DNA from: Lepus europaeus
Taxonomy: Eukaryota > Chordata > Mammalia > Lagomorpha > Leporidae
NCBI RefSeq assembly: GCF_033115175.1
Contig: NC_084845.1
Span: 560,501 to 624,500 of the forward strand
DNA: 64,000 bases
Direction of reading: 5' to 3'
This document shows positions 55,980-64,000 of this stretch, in pieces. Position 1 is the stretch's first letter; each line of letters begins with the position of its first letter. The notes beneath the pieces were generated by a model. The model was not told where the DNA came from and made no database searches. It saw only the letters and a list, made by a program, of their open reading frames with translations. The position numbers and the translations under genes are program-made.

Positions 55980-57090
55980 GTGAATCCATTTTGTTCATCT
56001 CTCATCAAAGGGACTGTCACAGAACACCTCAGCCACAGTAGCCAATTGACCTATGTCCACATTATACTTAGTTCAGTAGAATTTACAGTACTGTGGTCAT
56101 CACTAGGCAATCTTCAATCCATACTGAGAATTAAACATTATCAGTAATCATCATAGGCATGTTTAACATTCAGCTTGACTGCGTGTTCCCCTGGGATGAA
56201 ACAGCAGCAGCAGAGGCTTGCTCTGGCTCCCTCTTAAAGCCCCCAAGGACAAGTGCTTGCCCATCCCAAATCTTGGCCAGAGAGCCGATACACGAAGCAT
56301 GCCTACCTATAAAATAAAAACATTCCTTTATCCTCCTCCCTGAGAACCAGCCAGGCTCCCAAGGAGCAGGAGAAGGTTATCCGGCAACAAAGTTACTTGT
56401 TTATCAGAGCCAAACCTAGATACAAGCCTCTCCATCCCAAAAATCTCTCCTTGCATTTGGTCCTAGGGTTGCATTGAGGTGTAGGCATAATTAACATGGG
56501 CTTGTTGCATCATAAGAATATAATACAAATTTTTTATACAAGTGTACATCCAGTAATAAAATGCAATAATATTCAATGTGTTTTAAGGATAAATTGAAAC
56601 ATATCTGAGGGGGAATTCGCCTCTTGGGCACCCATGTCAGGGACCTAAAAAACAGCACCGTTCCAATACAACAATTCAAGCTGCTGCAGACAGCCTGAGA
56701 ACAGGCTAGACAATCCCATGGCATGGAGATCTGAGGCATTGTTACTTGCTATACAGACATGTTGAGGTGCACACAGTCCAATTAACAAACATGCTAACAT
56801 TTTACATTACTCTCAAACTAGTGATTTTGGGTTTCATTAAATATTTGTAACCATAAGGAGAGTAGCCTCTTATTATCTGTAATTGTTACATTTTTGCAGG
56901 TTTGTGGAATCTTAACTATTTGTGGTGTATTTTTATTTACATTTTTTTCATAAAGTAAACCAAGCATAATCTGCCCAAGCATTCCTGTCAATAATAAGGG
57001 TAGAGTTAGTACATAATACAAAAACAGAATGGGTAGTCCGGACACTTTGTCACCACAATTCCTCATTTCACATAGTAATATCAACCTTAC
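55980..57090 (-). mobile_element. Unresolved gag region of the provirus
   Basis: Should contain capsid and the matrix-capsid linker. I could not recognise capsid motifs. 56200-56640 looks LTR-like in composition and may be an older insertion. Confidence 0.35.
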
Positions 57091-57100
57091 AACATGTAAC

Positions 57101-57251
57101 TTTTTTTGTTTTAATACGATTTTATTTTATAGGTTTTAATTTTTTTAAACTTTTATTTAGTAAATATAATTTTCCAAAGTACAGTTTATGGATTACAATG
57201 GCTTTTTCCCCCCCATAACTTCCCTTCTACCCACAACCCTCCTATCTCCCA
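57101..57251 (-). mobile_element. Short L1 3' end inserted in provirus, 12-bp duplication
   Basis: Acaacatgtaac at 57089-57100 and 57252-57263 flanks a 5'-truncated L1 tail. Confidence 0.92.
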
Positions 57252-57379
57252 ACAACATGTAACATTTACTTCAGCTGAAATATTTAAATGTAGGGTGGGG
57301 GGTATCCAGCGTACACTGATCTATATTTTTCACTCCCAGTGTAAGTACTTACACTTTCATTCACAATAACCTCTTTAGC

Positions 57380-57700
57380 AACCAAGGACTAATTTTTTCA
57401 ACAGCATTGATAAATTCCTCTACAGTTTGTTTCTTTAACCCTATTCCTTGCATCTACAATAAAGTTTTTACAGCCTTTATCCCAGCTTGCTTACCTTCTC
57501 TTTACAGCCTTTGTCATGGCTTGCTTTGTTTCTGTAAATGCACATTTAACTCTTTTCCCAGCAAATCCCAATGTTGCTCATCCACGACTTCTTCAGCGAA
57601 CCAGGGACTGACTATTCCTATTGCATCGCTGAACTGTTCTATGGCTCTATTTCCTGCATCTATAATGGAGTCTTTATAGCTTTATCACGGCCTGCTTACC
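57380..57700 (-). pseudogene. Retroviral gag matrix remnant, duplicated unit
   Basis: Two similar segments in tandem. One has AIEQFSDAIGIVSPWFAEE and a following QHWDLLGKEL. The other, 3' on the minus strand, has TVEEFINAVEKISPWL. Both resemble the betaretroviral matrix FxxxxxxxCPWF...W motif. Confidence 0.55.
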
Positions 57701-57839
57701 TTGTGCTTGCCCCATAATTGCCTCTTTCACACCTATCCTGGAGGCAAGCGGTATTGGGTACTTACCATCTTCCTTTCATTATTCTGTTATTGCTGGCAGC
57801 CTTTATGGTGGGGGTCCTCTCTTTATGCCTCCTACTCAG

Positions 57840-57857
57840 GTCCCTGTTCAGGCTCCA
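57840..57857 (-). promoter_or_regulatory. Provirus primer-binding site, lysine tRNA type
   Basis: The minus strand reads TGGAGCCTGAACAGGGAC, two mismatches from the tRNA-Lys(UUU) complement as I recall it, 2 nt after the LTR end. Confidence 0.85.
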
Positions 57858-57859
57858 CT

Positions 57860-58198
57860 TGTGGGGGCCAGCCGCACCAGTCAAACAGAACCTAAGGGAG
57901 GGAGAGGAACTGAAAAGAGGGACAAAAGATCACAGAGAATGGAGCCAAGACAACAAGGCTGATCAAGGCTCCTTTATTCCAATGTCTCAGTGGTATTTAT
58001 ACATAACCAGCTGCAGAACAAAGAAGCACAAAAGATAACAACATACGGAAGCAACTTATTGGGGCCTCTGGTGGCATAGATAATTTTTACAGAGTATTCT
58101 TGATTATTATCCTCCTTCAGGATGGGAGTATGTAACTTTCTTATCCCAAGAACTCCACAAGCCAAGACTGGCCTTGATTTGTCCAAAGGCTGCCTACA
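57860..58198 (-). repeat. Provirus 5' LTR
   Basis: 339 bp, about 93 percent identical by eye to the 3' LTR. TG...CA ends are intact. Confidence 0.93.
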
Positions 58199-58356
58199 CA
58201 GGGGCCCAAGGACTTGGACCATCTGCCACTGCTTTCCCAGGCCATAGCAGATAGCTGGATTGGAAGTGGAGCAGCTAGGTCTGGAACTTGCACCCATATG
58301 GGATGCCAGCACTTCAGGCCAGGGTGTTAACCAGCTAATCCACAGTGCCAGCCCCT
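58199..58356 (-). repeat. CSINE, right part (split by the provirus)
   Basis: Resumes at caggggcccaaggacttgg and ends cacagtgccagcccc. Confidence 0.93.
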
Positions 58357-58374
58357 TTCTACCATTTTCTAGAA

Positions 58375-59025
58375 GTGAAGGTCTCAATTCTCTATCCCAT
58401 TTATAGAAATGCAAATTATATTACATGTAAATAACATGTATAAATTTACATGCATAATATAAATAACATGTATAAAATTTACATGTATAATGTATATCAT
58501 ATTACAGATACATATGAGGGAATGGGCTGTGGGCTTTAGCTAAAAGGAATATTCGTGTTGGTTAAAGATTCCAAGGTCAGTCATCCTGCAAACAGGTAAT
58601 CATTCTAAAATGGCCTCAACATTCTCTTTCTCATGAAATTATACTATTTCCTCTGTTCTCAAAGTTCTGTTCTTGTCTCCTCTCTTAATCTGTCTCCCTC
58701 CCTTTGTCTATGAACCAAATATCCAACATGTGCAACTGAAATGATTGAGAGCTCTTATCAATAAGTTCTAGCCCTAATACTTTCTAGTGTGTGTGTGTGT
58801 GTGTGTATTAGGAAACTTTAGAAGTTGGGGCTAAAAATGGCTCTGCTAAATGTGGGTAATATTGAGAATGTTTACTATAACACTATAGAAATAGACTCCT
58901 CTGAATACTTTTCAGATTGATTAAAATTTTTTCACTTTATAGAACCTGGAGCTGTGAATTATGTTGGATTATGTATGGATTTTCTATCAGTAAGAACAAA
59001 GACTCAAACTTCCAAAGAATTCACA
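58375..59025. other. Unique AT-rich DNA with (GT)n at 58789-58807
   Basis: A short GT microsatellite is the only feature seen. Confidence 0.55.
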
Positions 59026-59039
59026 ATGAAATGGTTTTT

Positions 59040-59375
59040 TTTTAATTTTTATTTTTTTTGACAGGCAGAGTGGATAGTGAGAGAGAGACAGAGAGAAAGG
59101 TCTTCCCTTTTGCCGCTGGTTCACCCTCCAATGGCCGCTGCAGCCGGCGCATCACGCTGCTCTGAAGCCAGGAGCCAGGTGCTTTTTCCTGGTCTCCCAT
59201 GCGGGTGCAGGGCCCAAGGACTTGGGCCATCCTCCACTGCCTTCCTGGGCCATAGCAGAGAGCTGGCCTGGAAGAGGGGCAACCAGGATAGAATCCAGTG
59301 CCCCGACTGGGACTAGAACCTGGTGTGCCGGCACCGCAAGGCGGAGGATTAGCCTGTTAAGCCACGGCGCCAGCC
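59040..59375 (-). repeat. CSINE (first of two at one target)
   Basis: Target tgaaatgg at 59027-59034 and tgaaatagg at 59376-59384. Confidence 0.92.
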
Positions 59376-59385
59376 TGAAATAGGT

Positions 59386-59408
59386 TTTTTTTTTTGACAG
59401 GCAGAGTG

Positions 59409-59441
<33 letters not shown>

Positions 59442-59736
59442 TGAGAAATGTTTTTCTTTGCTGTTGGTTCACCCTCCAATGGCCGCCATGGCTGATGCAC
59501 TGTGGCCAGTGCACCGCGCTGATCTGAAGGCAGGAGCCAGGTGCTTATCCTGGTCTCCCATGAGGGTGCAGGGCCCAAGCACTTGGGCCATCCTCCACTG
59601 CCTTCCCGGGCCACAGCAGAGAGCTGGCCTGGAAGAGGAGCAACAGGGACAGAATCTGGCACCCCAACCAGGACTAGAACCTGGAGTGCCAGTGCCACAG
59701 GCAGAGGATTAGCCTAGTGAGCCACGGCGCTGGCTA
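59386..59736 (-). repeat. CSINE (second at the same target)
   Basis: Inserted at the duplication of the neighbour: tgaaatagg(t)ttt at 59376 and tgaaatagatttt at 59737. Confidence 0.92.
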
Positions 59737-60020
59737 TGAAATAGATTTTGATTCCAAAATGAAAGGTTGTCAAATTTCATCTCAGTTGTTTATTGGCACT
59801 CTTTCTGATCTCTGTGAGAAAAACATCCTTAAAATTTCTGACCTTCATGCAAGAACTGCGATTTTCAAATGCCTCCCTTTTGTTCTTTTAACAGACATAT
59901 CTCAATAATTAAACTGAATGATTGCCAGTATTGAAGGGTATCTTTTCATTTTTTTTGTGAAGTTTTTGGGTGTAATTCAAGTGTATCAGCATGTATCAAA
60001 AGATCAAAAATTTTATTTAT

Positions 60021-60318
60021 TTATTTATTTTTATTTTTATTTATTTTTTCTTGACACACAGAGTTAGACAGTGAGAGAGACAGAGAGGAAGGTCTTCCTT
60101 CCGGTCTGAAGCCAGGAGCCAGGTGCTTCCTCTTGGTCTCCCATGCGGGTGCAGGGCCAGAGCAATTGGGCCCTTCTCCACTGCCTTCCTGGGCCACAGC
60201 AGAGAGCTGGACTGGAAGAGGAGCAACCAGGACAGAATCCAGCACCCCAACCAGGACTAGAACCCCTGGGTGCCGGTGCCACAGGTGGAGGATTAGCCTA
60301 GTGAGCCGTGGTGCCAGC
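60021..60318 (-). repeat. CSINE with internal deletion
   Basis: Minus-strand copy lacking the segment after tccttccggt. (C)aaaaatttt near 60006 and caaaatttttatt at 60319 suggest the duplication. Confidence 0.9.
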
Positions 60319-60483
60319 CAAAATTTTTATTTTCAATAGAAGCACATGCAGTTTGTGTTGTCAATTATACCTGTATTAACCTTTTTAAAATAGTTACTTC
60401 CTAATCATTTTACTACATGTGATCTGTTACAGAGGTTCCTGGCAGCTAGTAGACCATTATGGAGAGTACAGATGCCATGTTAG

Positions 60484-60773
60484 GTAGAGTTAGACAGTGA
60501 GAGAGAGAGAAAAGTCTTCCTTCCGTAGGTTCACACCCCAAATGGCCACCACGGATAGTGCTGCGCCGATCCGAAGCCAGGAGCCAGGTGCTTCCTCCTG
60601 GTCTCCCATGCGGGTGCAGGTGCCCAAGCACCTGGGCCATCCTCCACTGCCCTCCCGGGCCATAGCAGAGAGCTGGACTGGAAGAGGAGCAACCAGGAAA
60701 AGAACCCGGCGCTCACATGGGATGCCAGCACCAGAGGCAGAGGACTAGCCAAGTGAATCACGGTGCCAGCCCC
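60484..60773 (-). repeat. CSINE, poly(T) end lost
   Basis: Minus-strand copy from tagagttagacagtgagaga to cggtgccagcccc. Confidence 0.92.
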
Positions 60774-60784
60774 GATGTTGACAA

Positions 60785-61177
60785 TTTGAAAGTGGCCATA
60801 TGGGAGGATGTATACTAGGGAGATTGGCAAATACTACACCATGATTTGATTTACTGCACTACTCAATGTCTACATTTAGAAATAATGTAATACAGATTAA
60901 ATTTAAAAGTCTGTGGTATGTGTGCTCATACACTGTATAGCATGAAAAAAAACACTGGAGAACAAAAATGAGCTAATTTATAACTCAAAAATGAGCTAAT
61001 TTATTTTATGGTTGGAACAAGATTTGGCTTTCAAATTTGTGCGTGACATTAAACATGAATGTCATTGTTAATGGACCAAAGAGTGTGGAAAGAATCTAAT
61101 TATGGTATTTAGGAGGTAGACCTATAATGGGAGGTCTAAGGTCATTCATGGCATGCCATCAGAAGGTGGTCTTCATG
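60785..61177. other. Unique AT-rich DNA, no feature seen
   Basis: A short direct repeat (atgagctaatttat near 60969 and 60989) is the only oddity. Confidence 0.5.
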
Positions 61178-61190
61178 AAAGGATTGGTTA

Positions 61191-61542
61191 GTCAGCGCCA
61201 TGGCTCAATAGGCTAATCCTCTGCCTTGCGGCACTGGCACACCGGGTTCTAGTCCCGGTCGGGGTGCTGGATTCTGTCCCTGTTGCCCCTCTTCCAGCCC
61301 AGCTCTCTGCTGTGTCCCAGGAGTGCAGTGGAGGATGGCCCAAGTGCTTAGTCACTGCACTCCATGGGAGACCAGGATAAGCACCTGGCTCCTGCCTTTG
61401 GATCAGAGCAGGCGCGCCGGCTGCGGCGGCCATTGGAGGGTGAACCAACGGCAAAAGAAGACTTTTCTCGCTGTCTCTTTCTCTCACTGTCCACTCTGCC
61501 TGTCAAAAAAAACCCCAAAAAACAAAAAACAAAAAAACAAAA
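61191..61542 (+). repeat. CSINE, 13-bp duplication
   Basis: Aaaggattggtta is at 61178-61190 and 61543-61555. The tail is an irregular A/C-rich run. Confidence 0.94.
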
Positions 61543-61906
61543 AAAGGATTGGTTAAATTTTACAGACTGTGTCTGTAAAATTGACTTTCTGTTTTCTGGC
61601 TTACCATGTGATCCTTTATCCACACGTACTGTGCTCTACCGTTGCCATCTCCCAACCTCACCAAAAGCCAAGCTGATCTTGGGCTATAAACCTCCAAAAC
61701 AGTGAGCCAAAACAAGCCTTTCCTTCATTAGTTTGTTCCAGGTGTTGAACGGTAGTATTGCAAATTGACTTACAAGATAAAAATAGGCAAGATACAAACA
61801 TTTTACCAAAGATATACAGGTGGCAAAGCAACACATGAAAAACTGTTCAACATCTTTGTGAAATATAATTAAAAACACTAACTGGTTTATTTATAAAAGG
61901 GTAAAG

Positions 61907-62600
61907 TGTGGTGGAATGAGAAGGCCATGCCAAGATGGCTGCTGGCAACAGAAACTGCCTGGCAACAGGCTGTGATTGGTTAGGGCATAGACTGCCCCTT
62001 GACCGGATTGGCTGCCTTGGCTGCTGCACCAACTGAAATAGATGAGTCTGCAGGCTGCTTGCCTCTGGCCTGCTTTCACCCAACTCCCGGGGTCTGTGTG
62101 GTGACTCCACGCCTCTTGCCCCTACCATGCTCCTGCTCTCAGAATGAATCCACAGGAACATCTGGTGTGCCAATGTGACTGAGAGAGAGATAGCATGTTG
62201 GACTCGGCAAGGTCCCCCCCGGATTTCGGCAAGTAGGCACCTCGGTGTTTTGTGTGCTATTCGGTTTTGTGAGGGTGAGCACAGAACCCTCTCCTATGCC
62301 CCTTTCCTTGTCCTTCCTTGTTCTCGGTCTAGGTGACCCCAGGTTAGGCACACACCACCCAGAAGCATATGCTGCTTCTCAGCTCCTCCTTTTACTTTCG
62401 GTTCGCCGGGCGAATTCACATAGGGACTGATCATCCAAGAATTCAGAACCAAGTCATCTTCCCTCACTCGAGAGAGAGAGGTGGCACTCCAGAGACACCG
62501 TGTGGGCACATGGCCTTGACCTAATGGATTAAGGAAGTCCCCCACTAAGCTCAGGACATATGTACCATCTGATACACCACTGTCAGTTCGTCTAAGATAG
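61907..62600 (+). mobile_element. Possible class I ERV LTR and leader
   Basis: A GC-richer block starts tgtggtggaatgagaagg. It contains gattggttagggcatagact, an AATAGA-type signal and ccggggtctgtgtggtgact, all reminiscent of gammaretroviral LTR R-U5 text. No second LTR or secure PBS was found. A short frame at 62615 onward gives no recognisable protein. Confidence 0.35.
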
Positions 62601-62907
62601 GGAACCCCTGCAGAATGCCATCAGCCACTGAGGTGCTAGGAATTTGCACTGTTATGGCAGCAGTGCTGTACGTATCTTTCCTTTGGCTAGAGTTGGTGTG
62701 GTGTGCCGCTCTTAAGTGCTCAAACATGGGAAAGATAACGCCCTCTCAGAATCCTGCACAGAAAACGAAACATAATGAATCTGTGAATGATAAGACCCTG
62801 ACACTCCAGGTCTCTGTCTCACAGACAACAGTTGATGACTTGGGGAGAGAGAGCTCCCACAGTGAAAATGACATGACAGCAGACAATGCAGCAATGCCTG
62901 GTCATCC

Positions 62908-63062
62908 ACTGTGGGCCATCCTCCACTGCACTCCTGGGCCACAGCAGAGAGCTGGCCTGGAAGAGGGGCAACCGGGACAGAATCCGGGCCCTGACTGGGA
63001 CTAGAACCCAGTGTGCCGGCGCCGCAAGGCAGAGGATTAGCCTATTGAGCCATGGCGCTGGC
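62908..63062 (-). repeat. CSINE head fragment, abutting the ERV
   Basis: Minus-strand copy from gccatcctccactgcactcc to catggcgctggca. The tail side is missing. Confidence 0.88.
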
Positions 63063-64000
63063 ACCATTGCTCTTTTTGCAGCTGTTTTTGGATGCCAGTG
63101 TTGATCAGCTGCAGAATGACCACCTTTATCCAATGTGAGAAAATTTAAAATGAATAAAGCATGTGAGAACCATTTGCTAGCTGAATGGGCAGAAACCCCG
63201 AACTCCCCCTTTTTTATTTTATTGAAATATTGCTTTAAAGTATTATGTGTACGTTTAACAGTGCCTTGACCCTGAGGATTATAAGGAATGTCAGTAACAT
63301 GAGATATAAAAAAAAGTTACACAAAAAGTTTTAAAAGAGGCAGAAATATAAGCAGGTCCATTATCCGTTTTAATCTGCTTTGGAGTTCCTAGAGAAGCAA
63401 AAGCTTGTAAGCAATGGGCAATAACATGTCTTGTAGCTTCACCTGTATGTAAGGAGGCAAAAATAAATCCAAAACAAGTATCAATAGACACATGTATATA
63501 TTTTTGTTTACCGAATTGCATGAAGTGGGTAATATCCACTTGCCATAGTTGATTGGGGAATAAACCGCGAGGATTAATTCCAAAGTGAGGTACTGGTAAC
63601 TGGATGGAGCAAGTAGAACAGGATTTTACAATCTGTTGAGCTTGTTTTCAAGTAATATTGTTTTAAAGTAATGTATGAGCATTTAAATGATGTAAAGCAT
63701 GATCTATTGTTGCTGTATCAATAGAATATATGCATAGAGCAGAATCTGCCAAACGATTACCCTCTACCAAAGGCCCAGGAAGATTGGAATGTGCTCGAAT
63801 ATGAGCTATAAAGAAAGGGCAGGTATGCTGTCAAATGACAGTGCAAATGCAAGAAAACAAAGGAGAAGCAGCTGAGGATTCAGGAAGGAATGAACAAGTT
63901 TCCAATTGAGGCACCGATAGGAACACATATTTGCTATCAGTGTATATGTTAACCACTACATCCAAAGTAGACTGCAATGCAAGTGCAACAGCAGCTAATT
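63063..64000 (-). mobile_element. Second copy of the class II provirus (pol part), cut by window end
   Basis: From ccattgctctttttgcagct it follows the provirus at 54088 onward with modest divergence. It contains the integrase C-terminal side, the core (DNGPAYIS, 63291-63539), an HHxC-type N-terminal domain (HHLNAH, then C-x2-C) and the end of RNase H (YTDSKYV near 63940). These last parts are deleted in the first copy. Stops and frameshifts are present. No LTR on its left side is seen: it joins a CSINE fragment directly. Confidence 0.88.

Larger units (their letters stand above)
52780..58198 (-). mobile_element. Class II (betaretrovirus-like) endogenous provirus, degraded
   Basis: Minus-strand provirus with two LTRs of about 338 bp. 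The 6-bp duplication is decayed (cagaga 52774-52779, cagggg 58199-58204). It also has a lysine-tRNA-like PBS and a polypurine tract. Gene order is gag (decayed), dUTPase-protease with G-patch, RT (truncated), integrase and env TM. The dUTPase in front of the protease and the G-patch behind it are betaretroviral hallmarks (family knowledge). The LTRs differ at about two dozen positions by eye (about 7 percent). Stops, frameshifts and a large pol deletion leave it defective. Confidence 0.92.

Noticed and set aside
52780-58198. Provirus considered as the known rabbit endogenous lentivirus (RELIK)
   Set aside because: The lysine PBS would fit, but dUTPase lies in front of the protease and a G-patch follows it, which is betaretroviral. 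In RELIK the dUTPase lies in pol.
62615-63004. 129-residue frame considered as a gag start after the possible LTR at 61907
   Set aside because: Its second half is a CSINE and its first half shows no matrix motif, so no coding call was made.

Overview
The window is mammalian nuclear DNA, almost certainly from a lagomorph (rabbit or a close relative). It carries more than fifty copies of the tRNA-derived lagomorph C-repeat SINE (CSINE, starting GGGGCCGGCGCTGTGG and ending in AAATAAATAAATCTTT) and several copies of a rabbit-type L1 3' end. The gene content is a KRAB/SCAN zinc-finger neighbourhood. A three-exon ZSCAN4 gene lies next to a ZNF211/ZNF551-type KRAB zinc-finger gene, which matches the order of the human 19q13.43 cluster. 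That synteny statement is from memory and was not searched.

Layout. 1-2,150: CSINEs and a CpG-rich promoter holding what looks like the first coding exon (minus strand) of another KRAB zinc-finger gene whose body would lie left of the window. 2,160-10,200: intergenic DNA made of CSINEs, an LTR-like element and two old L1 fragments. 10,285-17,391 (minus): the KRAB zinc-finger gene, with CpG promoter, an 11-codon first exon, a 127-nt KRAB-A exon and a ten-finger exon; its linker region has two frameshifts and two stops. 17,826-18,822: an LTR with a primer-binding site, interrupted by a CSINE. 21,246-22,917: three successive L1 3' ends.

22,948-32,746: a three-layer nest of retroposons. A CSINE was split by a processed CWF19L2 pseudogene, and that pseudogene was itself split by an L1-like element that has a complete 5' end, ORF1 and an L1 3' tail but no ORF2. 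In place of ORF2 it carries about 1.85 kb of non-L1 DNA with retroviral nucleocapsid- and protease-like remnants. Each layer has its own target-site duplication. 32,748-36,031 (minus): ZSCAN4, open in all three coding exons (433 residues); the nested stack sits immediately past its AATAAA. A possible upstream TATA promoter with a noncoding exon is at 41,998-42,124.

36,800-50,000 is a dense CSINE field that also contains a MULE (Mutator-like) transposase remnant at 45,400-46,180 and an L1 piece flanked by an unusually long duplication. 50,518-51,996 is a CSINE/L1 chimera bounded by one 11-bp duplication. 52,554-58,370 is a CSINE that received a betaretrovirus-like (class II) endogenous provirus with two LTRs, a lysine-tRNA-type PBS, decayed gag, dUTPase-protease, a truncated RT fused to integrase, and an env TM remnant. 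A second copy of that provirus enters at the right edge (63,063-64,000). The rest is CSINEs and anonymous AT-rich DNA.

No prokaryotic-type systems, CRISPR arrays, tRNA or rRNA genes were seen. Only ZSCAN4 looks like an intact protein-coding gene. The main interest is in the chimeric and nested retroelements.
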